Program-made: the position numbers and the translations under genes
In this document: piece by piece, positions 18,108 through 25,567 of the stretch
How the letters are laid out: each line of letters starts with the position of its first letter
Numbering within the stretch: position 1 is the stretch's first letter
Assembly (NCBI RefSeq): GCF_003182485.1
Contig: NZ_QGTX01000001.1
Span: forward strand, 2,682,001 to 2,746,000
Direction of reading: 5' to 3'
From: Geodermatophilus normandii
Lineage (GTDB): Bacteria > Actinomycetota > Actinomycetes > Mycobacteriales > Geodermatophilaceae
DNA: 64,000 nt
Notes under the pieces: generated by a model
What the model saw: only the letters and a program-made list of their open reading frames with translations
Database searches by the model: none
What the model was told of the DNA's origin: nothing

Positions 18108-18962
18108 TCAGGCCTCCAGGACGAGAGCGGTCAGGGCGACGGTGCGGCCGTTCCAGTGCAGGGCGTCGACGCGCACCCGCGACCCGCCCTGCAGCCGGCG
18201 GCCCAGGCCAGGGGTGGCGACCTCGGTCAGCGGTGTCCGCTCGACCCGTTCGGCGAGGCCCCGCGCGTGCGCAGCGGGCATCCGGGTGGGCGGCGCCCCG
18301 AGGGCGTCGAGCGCCGCAGCCTGCAACAGGGCGTCCCAGTTGTCGAGGAGGGTCGTCCTGCTGTCGTAGAGGTGCAGCGCCGCCGGGCGCCCGCCGATGC
18401 CGATGACGACGCCCCGCTGGCCGGCCAGAGGACGGAGGCCGGTGACGAGCTCGCGCGTCGCGGACTCCACCCGGTCGATCCGCTCCGGCAGGGACCCGGT
18501 GGCCGAGGGGCCGGCGACGGCCTCGTAGCGGCGGACCTGCGCCCAGACCTCGTCCTGAGCGTGGTCCCGTAGGGTCGCCGCGTGCACGGCCAACGGTGCG
18601 CGGCGGCCGCGCCGCTGGTGCCTCGAGAGGTGCGTGTGCCAGCGGTGGGCCTCGACGCACCGGCTGGACGCCGCGATCGTCTGCCCTGCGGGGACCAGCA
18701 GCGTCTCGGTGAGGACGCGGTGCTGGGCGCCGCCCTCCATGAGCTCGCCGTCCGCGAGCAGCACCGGCCGGTGGCCACGGTTGTGGATCAGCAGCCGGTC
18801 CACCGTGGGCGTGGGCAGCTCGGACACCTCGACCGACGCGTCCGCGCCGCTTCCGTAGCCGCGGGGTGTGGACGGGAAGTCGCTGAACAGCGGCGCGATG
18901 GAGAGCGCGCCGCGCCTCTCGACCTGACCGCAGTGCAGACGCGTGTCTAGCAGAGTCGTCAT
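18108..18962 (-). CDS. ARPP-1 domain protein
   Basis: 284 residues resembling the ARPP-1 family (ARG and rhodanese/phosphatase-superfamily associated protein): N-terminal LSIAPLF, TPTVDRLLIHNRGHRPVLLADGE, GGAQHRVLTETLLVPAG, and the conserved S-x-C-V-E-x-x-R-W motif (SSRCVEAHRW). The family was defined through operons with ADP-ribosylglycohydrolases and phosphatases in NAD-utilising pathways, the arrangement seen here. Its chemistry is unknown; the conserved C, E and R suggest binding or catalysis on a ribosyl ligand. It is the first gene of the operon; its promoter lies in the 183-bp divergent region with three direct repeats. Confidence 0.78.
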   Translation of the reverse strand: MTTLLDTRLHCGQVERRGALSIAPLFSDFPSTPRGYGSGADASVEVSELPTPTVDRLLIHNRGHRPVLLADGELMEGGAQHRVLTETLLVPAGQTIAASSRCVEAHRWHTHLSRHQRRGRRAPLAVHAATLRDHAQDEVWAQVRRYEAVAGPSATGSLPERIDRVESATRELVTGLRPLAGQRGVVIGIGGRPAALHLYDSRTTLLDNWDALLQAAALDALGAPPTRMPAAHARGLAERVERTPLTEVATPGLGRRLQGGSRVRVDALHWNGRTVALTALVLEA

Positions 18963-18976
18963 CTCATCCTCCAGTA

Positions 18977-19133
18977 GCTCAGAACTGCGGAAAGTCGGGT
19001 GGGCGGTGCGCTCACGGGTCGAACGCTAGCGAGGGGGTCTGATAATTTGCTCAGAAGTGCGCTGACTCGACCTGGCGGTTGTCCGGCGGTGGTGGTGCAG
19101 GCTCACCGTACACGACTCAGCTCAGAACAGCGT
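18977..19133. promoter_or_regulatory. three GCTCAGAA direct repeats in divergent promoter region
   Basis: Three copies of GCTCAGAA followed by a GCG-type tail occur at 18977-18990 (GCTCAGAACTGCGG), 19049-19062 (GCTCAGAAGTGCGC) and 19120-19133 (GCTCAGAACAGCGT), spaced 72 and 71 bp, about seven helical turns. They fill the interval between ARPP-1 (minus) and the Nudix regulator (plus). The second lies next to TCTGATAATTTG and makes a partial inverted repeat. They are the likely operators of the divergently encoded regulator, and the spacing would allow looping. Confidence 0.6.
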
Positions 19134-19145
19134 AGTGTCGGACCC

Positions 19146-20363
19146 ATGGTCGATGAGGAGCGCGCCGTGTACCGCGACAGCTCGGGTCGGACCCTCGAGG
19201 ACTACCCGCGCCCGTCGGTCGCCGTCGACACCGCCGTCCTCACCGTCGACCGTGTCGACGGTCGACTCGAGGTGCTGCAGCACCACCGCGACGACGACGG
19301 CGAGTGGGCGCTCCCCGGCACGTTCCTCCACCGAGGGGAGACGTTGGAGCAGGCGGTCCGGCGGTCACTGGCCGCCAAGGTCGGGCTCGCCGAGGGCGCT
19401 CTCCGTGGAGTGCACATCCAGCAGTTGCGCGTCTTCGACGAGCCGGCACGCGACCCCCGCGGCTGGGTCCTGTCGGTGGCACACCTCGCCGTCGTCCCGC
19501 GGAGCCGGCTGGAGCCGGTCCTGGCCGACGGTCGGGTCCGCCTGCAACCGGTCGACGACGTGCGCGGGCTGACCTTCGTGGACCACCCGGCGATCGTCCG
19601 CGCCGCCGTCGACCACGTCCGCCGGCAGTACGCGGTGCGGCCCGACCCCGCCCGCCTGCTCGGGGACGACTTCTCGATCAAGGAGCTCTACGACCTGCAC
19701 GCCGCGGTCGCGGGTCCGGTGGATCCCGGTACGCAGCGGCCGTCCATCGACACCTTCCGCCGCTACATGACCCAGGGTGGCCTGATCACCAGGACCGAGG
19801 GAACGACGGAGGGCCGTGGGGTGATGGGAGCGCCCGCCCAGCTCTACCGGCGGGCCGGGGACGTCGCGTCCGAGATCGCGCTCGTCGGAGTGCGGCCCAC
19901 CCGCCCCACCCGGACGCCGTCCCGCTGGCTGGCGCCGTCACCGGAGGAGTGGGGTCTCCTGCTGGACAAGCACTCCGTGCGGCCTGCCCTGCGCACCCTC
20001 CTCGCGAAGCTGGCGGCCCGCACCCGCCTGGTGGCCACCGACCGCCCCAGCTACGTGACGCTGCACCCCGCGGAGGACCGGCCGGTGGCGGCCTACGTCC
20101 ACGCCCACCGCATCTCGATCGTCCTTGACCCCGCGGACGCCCGGACCTTCGGCGCGGAGGACGCGGCGGTCCGGGTCGAGCAGGTCTCGGCGCGGTCGTG
20201 GCACGTGCACGTGCCTGACGCGGCTCTGGGGGAGAAGGCGACCCGTCGGCGGGCCCGGTCCTACCTGCACCGTGCGCTCGACCGCTCGGCCGCCGGCACC
20301 GCGAAGGGCAGCGGCGGGTCCGGAGCAGGGGGACGTGCACGAGCCGGCTGGGATCCCCGGTGA
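19146..20363 (+). CDS. NrtR-like Nudix-winged helix regulator with extra C-terminal domain
   Basis: 405 residues. Residues 20-150: Nudix fold (VAVDTAVLTVDRVDGRLEVL, EWALPGTFLHRGETLEQAV). In the Nudix box REUxEExG the three catalytic glutamates are replaced (RSLAAKVG, residues 73-80), so it should bind rather than cleave its ligand, as in NrtR regulators that sense ADP-ribose. Residues 175-245: winged helix (FSIKELYDLHAAVAG, TFRRYMTQGGLITRTEG, APAQLYRR). Residues about 270-385: a domain homologous to the protein encoded at 16227-16691. ATG at 19146 is chosen because upstream in-frame codons lie in the operator region. It is divergent from the ADP-ribose operon and probably represses it until ADP-ribose or a relative accumulates (inference). 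Confidence 0.82.
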   Translation: MVDEERAVYRDSSGRTLEDYPRPSVAVDTAVLTVDRVDGRLEVLQHHRDDDGEWALPGTFLHRGETLEQAVRRSLAAKVGLAEGALRGVHIQQLRVFDEPARDPRGWVLSVAHLAVVPRSRLEPVLADGRVRLQPVDDVRGLTFVDHPAIVRAAVDHVRRQYAVRPDPARLLGDDFSIKELYDLHAAVAGPVDPGTQRPSIDTFRRYMTQGGLITRTEGTTEGRGVMGAPAQLYRRAGDVASEIALVGVRPTRPTRTPSRWLAPSPEEWGLLLDKHSVRPALRTLLAKLAARTRLVATDRPSYVTLHPAEDRPVAAYVHAHRISIVLDPADARTFGAEDAAVRVEQVSARSWHVHVPDAALGEKATRRRARSYLHRALDRSAAGTAKGSGGSGAGGRARAGWDPR

Positions 20364-20451
20364 CGTCAGATCGCGACACCGGTCACGCCTTCCCCGCCGT
20401 GTCAGTCGTTGCTGTCACGCTCCGTCCGGAGACGACTTCACGGAGGTGCAC

Positions 20452-22092
20452 ATGACGGCGCGGGTCTTCCCGGCCGAGCCGGTGTTCGAGTCACACGCGG
20501 AGCGGGAGTTCGCCGAGGCGCTGCGGACCCAGCTGCCCGACGACGCCGTCATGGTCTGCGGCCAGCGCTTCAGTGACCGGCGGGAGGACCGCGAGGCCGA
20601 CATCATCGTCGCCTGGCCGGGTTTCGGCATCGCCGTCATCGAGGTCAAGGGCGGCAGCGTCTACCTGCAGGGCGGCGAGTGGCGGCAGTCCGGCGGCGGG
20701 CTGGACAAGCAGATCCGCCCGGTCGAGCAGGCGATGCGCTGCAAGCACCTGCTGCGGAACTATCTGCGGCAGGACCGGCGGTGGCGGGCCGGCGATCCGC
20801 GGATGGTCCACCTCGTGGCGCTGCCTGCGACCGTCGTCCCTGACGACTTCTCCGCTCCTGATGCGCCGCGCTGGATGGTCCTCGACCGCACCGACCTCCC
20901 GCACGCCGCCGCCCGGGTCGCTTCCGCCCTGCGCCAGTACGAGACGGACATCGAGCCGCCGACGGCGGGCGACGTCGAGGTGCTGGTCGACTGCCTGGCC
21001 GGTGTCGGCATCCCGCAGCAGGACCTCCTCGCCCAGTTGCACGAGCGCGAGGCCGAGTGCGACCTGCTCACCCGGGACCAGGCTCGCGTGCTGGACATGC
21101 TGGAGGGCAACCGGCGGGTCGAGATCCGCGGCGGCGCCGGTTCGGGCAAGACGTGGCTCGCGCTGGAGAAGGCCCGGCGGCTCGCCCTGGCCGGGGAGCG
21201 GGTCGCGGTCATGTGCTACTCGCGCGGGCTCGCTGAGTTCCTCCGCCGGCGGGTGGCCACCTGGCGACCGAGGGAGCGCCCGGCCTACGTCGGCACCTTC
21301 CACGGCCTCGGCATCGACTGGGGCGTGCCCCCGGGGACCGACGACGACAGCGGCTACTGGGAGCATCGCCTCCCCGGGCAGATGGTCACCCTCGCCCGGG
21401 CGCTGCCCGAGGGCGAGCGCTTCGACGCCGTCGTCATCGACGAGGCGCAGGACTTCGCCGAGAGCTGGTGGCCGGCCGTCGTCGCGACGCTGCGCTCGCC
21501 GGAGGACGGCCAGCTCTACGTGTTCGCCGACGAGGGGCAGCGGGTCTTCGCCCGGCAGGGCCGGCCGACCGTGGCGCTGACGCCGATCAGCCTCAGCGAG
21601 AACCTGCGGAACACCAAGCAGATCGCCGGGACCTTCGGCAGCCTGACGCCGACCCAGATGCGCAACCGCGGCGGCAACGGCGTGCCGGTGCGGTTCGTCC
21701 CGTGCGCAGCGGAGGACGCCGTCGGTGCTGCCGACGACGCCGCCGACGCGCTGCTCCAGGAGGGCTGGCCGCACGAGGCTGTCGCGCTGCTGACGACCTA
21801 TCACCGGCACCCGGTGCAGGTCGAGCGCCAAGGGGACGGGCAGGACGCCTACTGGAAGACCTTCTGGGAGGGCGACGACCTGTTCTACGGGCACGTCCTC
21901 GGGTTCAAGGGGCTGGAGCGGCCAGCCGTCGTCCTCGCCGTCAACGGCTTCCGCGACGAGGCGCGGGCGCGCGAGATGCTCTACGTGGGCTTGTCCCGGG
22001 CCCGCGACCTGCTGGTCGTCTGCGGTGACCTCGAGCTGATCCGCCGCGTCGGCGGTGAGGCCGTCGTCCGCCGGCTCACGTCGGGTTCCTGA
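20452..22092 (+). CDS. NERD nuclease-domain SF1 helicase
   Basis: 546 residues. The N-terminal third is a NERD domain: SHAEREFAEALRTQLP, EADIIVAWPGFGIAVIEVKGG (catalytic D and ExK), then a UvrD-like helicase with RIEIRGGAGSGKTW-type Walker A (EIRGGAGSGKTW), VVIDEAQDF Walker B, LSENLRNTKQIA, GFKGLERPAVVLAV (motif V) and EMLYVGLSRARDLLVV (motif VI). NERD-helicase proteins are scattered in bacteria and several are phage-defence components. ATG at 20452 has CGGAGG six bases upstream. It follows the regulator by 88 bp on the same strand but has no evident functional tie to it. Confidence 0.86.
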   Translation: MTARVFPAEPVFESHAEREFAEALRTQLPDDAVMVCGQRFSDRREDREADIIVAWPGFGIAVIEVKGGSVYLQGGEWRQSGGGLDKQIRPVEQAMRCKHLLRNYLRQDRRWRAGDPRMVHLVALPATVVPDDFSAPDAPRWMVLDRTDLPHAAARVASALRQYETDIEPPTAGDVEVLVDCLAGVGIPQQDLLAQLHEREAECDLLTRDQARVLDMLEGNRRVEIRGGAGSGKTWLALEKARRLALAGERVAVMCYSRGLAEFLRRRVATWRPRERPAYVGTFHGLGIDWGVPPGTDDDSGYWEHRLPGQMVTLARALPEGERFDAVVIDEAQDFAESWWPAVVATLRSPEDGQLYVFADEGQRVFARQGRPTVALTPISLSENLRNTKQIAGTFGSLTPTQMRNRGGNGVPVRFVPCAAEDAVGAADDAADALLQEGWPHEAVALLTTYHRHPVQVERQGDGQDAYWKTFWEGDDLFYGHVLGFKGLERPAVVLAVNGFRDEARAREMLYVGLSRARDLLVVCGDLELIRRVGGEAVVRRLTSGS

Positions 22093-22254
22093 CAGGAACA
22101 GGTGAGCCGCCGAGGTCGCAGCCTCACCTCAGTGCCCCCGGTGCCTCCATGGGGTAACGGCCTGTCCGTCCCGTTGACGCAACTGCCGATGAACCTCGTA
22201 GCAGCGTCACCGGATGGGCCGGGAGCCGCCGACGCACTACGGAAGGTTCTATCG

Positions 22255-22947
22255 ATGTCCGTCAAGCCCGCCTCGGTCGAGGCCCCGGGCGTCCGAAGGC
22301 CGATGCGTCCTCGCGTTGTGCGTCTGGTGGACATCGGTCTCGACCCGGCGTTCGACGCTTCCATGTCCTTCGTGCAGGCAACCCTGCAGAACATCAACAC
22401 CGGCGCCGCGAGCCCCATCGTCGAGGTCGAATTCGTGCGCTCACGGGACCTGCGCACCGTGGGCATGGCCTTGACCGCGGAGGCCCACGTCCTGCATGTC
22501 ATGGCGCATGGCGGTGCGTACGGCGACGACGGTCCGACGTTCTCCAGCAGCGACCAACGGACGTCGTTCTCCCTGGGCCAGTTGACCGACGACGCCGCCG
22601 GACAAGGGCGCGGTGTCCGGACCTCCACCGTCTTCGCTGATGGCTGTAAGACGGCCACGGGCGTCTGGCAGCGAGCCTTTGAACACGTTCTGCAAGGGCC
22701 GATCACCTACATCGGGACGACGAGCAGCATCGGCTGGCACGAGGCCACTGTCTTCGGCGCGATGTTCTACGGGGTCCTGTATCGGAACAAGGGCAAGGGG
22801 GTCGACCCGGCGGCGGCGAGCATGGCCGCAGCCCGGGGAGCTGCGCAGGCCTACACCGACCTCCTCGGGAAAAGGTGCCCCTACAAGGCCATCACCCTCG
22901 AGCCGAGCGCGTGGGCTCGAGAGAACGTCCGTCCGACCAACATCTGA
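22255..22947 (+). CDS. CHAT/caspase-like peptidase
   Basis: 230 residues with the two catalytic elements of clan CD peptidases: VLHVMAHGG (His85-Gly86) and, after about 45 residues, STVFADGC (Cys131), followed by a conserved substrate-loop region ITYIGTTSSIGW. The size fits a bare CHAT or caspase core with no recognition domain. Start ATG at 22255 has GGAAGG eight bases upstream; an upstream GTG at 22102 is in frame but poorly supported. The next gene, 139 bp downstream, encodes a PD-(D/E)XK nuclease-like protein. CHAT proteases in defence systems (for example with gasdermins or Cas7-11) are activated by partners to cleave a target; the same logic may hold here. GC is lower than in the surroundings. 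Confidence 0.68.
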   Translation: MSVKPASVEAPGVRRPMRPRVVRLVDIGLDPAFDASMSFVQATLQNINTGAASPIVEVEFVRSRDLRTVGMALTAEAHVLHVMAHGGAYGDDGPTFSSSDQRTSFSLGQLTDDAAGQGRGVRTSTVFADGCKTATGVWQRAFEHVLQGPITYIGTTSSIGWHEATVFGAMFYGVLYRNKGKGVDPAAASMAAARGAAQAYTDLLGKRCPYKAITLEPSAWARENVRPTNI

Positions 22948-23086
22948 CACCGCGCCGATGTGCTCCCGAACCGAGTGACGGCGGCGCATCACCGTCCTGC
23001 GCGCGAGGTTCACCGTCGGCGCCCGCCTCGGGATGTCCCCGGGCCAGCGACGCATCCCTGACCGTATGAGAAACAAGAGGCCACCC

Positions 23087-24364
23087 ATGTCATCAGAGAT
23101 CAACGTCGCCGAGTTGCTGGACGAGGTGCCGGGTGTCTCGGCTATCGATGCATCGGCTGACCGGCGGAACTCCGTCAACAACACCGTCGTGCGGTGCGTC
23201 TACGACGGCAGACGTGCCGTCGCCGTGGGGACGAGCACCAAGAACCAGATCGACGGCCTGCTCGACCTCGTCGATCTCCATCTTCACAGCGCCGCCGTCG
23301 TCGGGGACACGGCCGTGGCCTCGGACGAGGTCGTACTGCTGCTTGTCCAGGACGACTGGGACACCGAGGCCGAGGGGGCCCTGCGGACGCTTGCGGCGCA
23401 GCTGCAGGCATCGTTCTCCGTCAGGCTCAAGCGGCTGAACAGCCGAGGTGAGGTCCTGCCCATCAGCGCGAGCGGGCTCGACGACATGGGGGACCACGAG
23501 AAGTACCGGTACACGGAGTGGCGCCGCTACCTCCTGGACCTCGGCGAGCAGCCGCCGACGCTGGTCAACCGCCTCCTCGCGGCTGTCCCGCGTGAGGAAT
23601 TCCGTGCTTATCCGATGCTGACCAGGACGAATTGGTGGTCGCTCCGTCTCGAGGGGCTGGAAGTCGCTCAGATCGGTCCCCGACAGGGGCGGCTCGACGT
23701 CGGTCGGGACTACGAGGGGAGGAGCGGCCCGGAGCGCACCACCTGGCTCTCGACCGTGCCCGTAGGGTCGCTGGAGGTCACGGACGAGGACGCTTCCGTC
23801 GCCCGAGCCGCCGCCGCGATCAACGCCTTCGCCGACGCCTGGAACGAGGTGCTGGCCGACCAGCCCGCCAAGCAGAAGGAGCACACCCTCGAGGCGAGGG
23901 TCCTGCGAGGTCTGGTACCCGTGCACGCTTCGACCGGTCGGCTAGAGCTCCTGCAGCCCGTGGGCGACCAGCGGGTCAACTGGGGGAGTCAGTTTCCCAC
24001 GCGTTGGGGTCGGACGACCTCGAATGCCGGCCGCTACCTCGATGCGCTCCTCCGGGACGGCGCGACTCCGTGGGCGCTCGAGCTCAAGACCGAGGGGTCG
24101 GCCGGGGTGGCTGGCTATTACCGGCATGCCGTCGGTCAGGCCGTTCTCTATCGCCACTTCATCCGGCAAGCGGTCCATCTGGCGCCGTGGTTCAACCGGT
24201 TCGGCCTCGACCAGACCGCTTGTCGTGCTGCCGTCGTGGTCCCTGAGTACCGAGCTGAGACTGCAGGGTGGGGTGAGCGTCTGAAGCGCGTGTGCGAGGT
24301 CTTCGACGTGGAACTGATCACGGTCCCGGAGCGCTTCGCCCGCGCGGGGGCGTTCACCGCGTGA
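23087..24364 (+). CDS. PD-(D/E)XK nuclease-like protein beside CHAT peptidase
   Basis: 425 residues, otherwise unknown. The C-terminal part carries a restriction-endonuclease core: RYLDALLRDGATPWALELKTEG (D about residue 318, ExK at about 333-335) followed by a QAVLYRHF helix of the Q-x3-Y type. The N-terminal 250 residues are alpha/beta (VVRCVYDGRRAVAVG, VVLLLVQDDWDTEAEGAL, EWRRYLLDLGEQPP) and may be a sensor. The ATG at 23087 follows AAGAGG by six bases; an in-frame ATG at 23066 is the alternative. Together with the CHAT gene it makes a two-gene unit between a NERD helicase and membrane-protein genes. An abortive-infection type module is an inference. Confidence 0.62.
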   Translation: MSSEINVAELLDEVPGVSAIDASADRRNSVNNTVVRCVYDGRRAVAVGTSTKNQIDGLLDLVDLHLHSAAVVGDTAVASDEVVLLLVQDDWDTEAEGALRTLAAQLQASFSVRLKRLNSRGEVLPISASGLDDMGDHEKYRYTEWRRYLLDLGEQPPTLVNRLLAAVPREEFRAYPMLTRTNWWSLRLEGLEVAQIGPRQGRLDVGRDYEGRSGPERTTWLSTVPVGSLEVTDEDASVARAAAAINAFADAWNEVLADQPAKQKEHTLEARVLRGLVPVHASTGRLELLQPVGDQRVNWGSQFPTRWGRTTSNAGRYLDALLRDGATPWALELKTEGSAGVAGYYRHAVGQAVLYRHFIRQAVHLAPWFNRFGLDQTACRAAVVVPEYRAETAGWGERLKRVCEVFDVELITVPERFARAGAFTA

Positions 24365-24691
24365 CCTCCCAGACGCGTCGCTGAGCAGAAGGGCTGGGCG
24401 CCATCCGGACGTGCCAGAGGCCGTTCCACCCTGCGATCGCGACGGTGGGACAGCCTCGTCGGCGTCTCGGACGGTGTGTCGCGACCTTCGTGGCGTCGGG
24501 CTGCCGCGGTCCGATTCCGTGAGGTCACTCGCACTTCTTGAGCAACGGGCACCGCGTCTGACCCGAACGGGTGAGCGCACCCTGCCTTCCGTCGGTCCCG
24601 CCCGGTACGACTTCCGAGGACTCCGATCCGATCGAGTTCCGTTGGTCCGAGGGTGTGCTGACAGCGGGGACGTCCCGCAGGCGGGGGAGAC
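24365..24691. other. 327-bp intergenic region
   Basis: No gene, strong hairpin or clear promoter is visible. It separates the CHAT-nuclease pair from the membrane-protein pair and is less GC-rich than the downstream genes. Confidence 0.5.
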
Positions 24692-25567
24692 GTGTTCCGG
24701 GAGCCGCTGCGCCGTGATCCGCTCGTCGTCGGCTGGGCGGCGGTCATGCTCCTGGCCGGCTTCGTCGCGCTCAGCAACAACACCGAGTGGAGCGGCTCGC
24801 TCGAGGCCGAACGCGTCGCCGGCTTCCTCAAGGACCTCGCCGAGGCCTTCCTCTGGTCCTTCTTCCTCCTCCTGCTCCTCGCCTGGCTGCGCGCCAGGGC
24901 GTGGCGGGACACCGGCGGCGCCCGCGGCCCCGGGGGCGGACCGCGGCCGCCCGAGCGGCCGGCGTCGTCGCTGCCGTGGACCGACCGCTGGATCCGAGAC
25001 TGGCGGGAGGAGGCCGCGCACGGCAGGGCGGCGACCGAGGCGGAGCCGCGGCTGCTCGCCTGCCGGCACGGCCTCGCAGCCGATGCGGGCGCCTCCGACA
25101 CGCAGGTGCCCGTCCTGCGCGCCCTCTCGGTCAGCCACACGATCGTCCGCCCGGGCTCGGCCGTCCTCGTCACCTGGTGCTTCGAGCACGCCCGCGACGT
25201 CGTCGTCGACGGCCGCGGCGGTCACCCGACCTGCGGTGAGGCGCTCGTCCACGTGCAGGCCAGCCGCCGCATCGAGGTCACCGGCCGCAACCGCTTCTCC
25301 ACGACGCCCGCGGCCACGCCCGTCGTCGCCGCGGTGGCCGTCCCGCAGCTCGACCTGCCCACCGTCACCGCGCCTCCGCCGGTGTCCCTGCACGCCGACG
25401 TCGCCGCCACCGTCGGCGCCCCCTCGCCCGTCACCCAGCGGCTCGACGCCTTCTGGGCCACCCAGGACGCGCTGCACCCGCGGATCGAGGTGTCGCCGCG
25501 GCTCGTCGGCGTGCCCAACTCCTTGGTCGACAGCCTGCGCCGCGCCACCCGGAAGGACGCCCGGTGA
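24692..25567 (+). CDS. two-TM membrane protein with Ig-like C-terminal domain
   Basis: 291 residues, GTG start behind GCGGGGGAGAC. Two hydrophobic helices near the N-terminus (VVGWAAVMLLAGFVALS and FLWSFFLLLLLAWL) are followed by a basic, proline-rich linker and a domain with an Ig-like beta pattern: LSVSHTIVRPGSAVLVTWCF, ARDVVVDGRGG, LVHVQASRRIEVTGRN. That pattern is common in bacterial proteins where the PG-xxV-x-W strand precedes a V-x-V-DG hairpin. The stop overlaps the start of the DUF4407 gene (GTGA, 25564-25567), so they form a coupled pair and perhaps a membrane complex. No function is known. Confidence 0.65.
   Translation: MFREPLRRDPLVVGWAAVMLLAGFVALSNNTEWSGSLEAERVAGFLKDLAEAFLWSFFLLLLLAWLRARAWRDTGGARGPGGGPRPPERPASSLPWTDRWIRDWREEAAHGRAATEAEPRLLACRHGLAADAGASDTQVPVLRALSVSHTIVRPGSAVLVTWCFEHARDVVVDGRGGHPTCGEALVHVQASRRIEVTGRNRFSTTPAATPVVAAVAVPQLDLPTVTAPPPVSLHADVAATVGAPSPVTQRLDAFWATQDALHPRIEVSPRLVGVPNSLVDSLRRATRKDAR

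Noticed and set aside
24505-24521. A tRNA T-arm-like stem-loop (CGCGG-TCCGATT-CCGTG).
   Set aside because: No matching acceptor, anticodon or D-arm around it, and the loop lacks the usual TTC.
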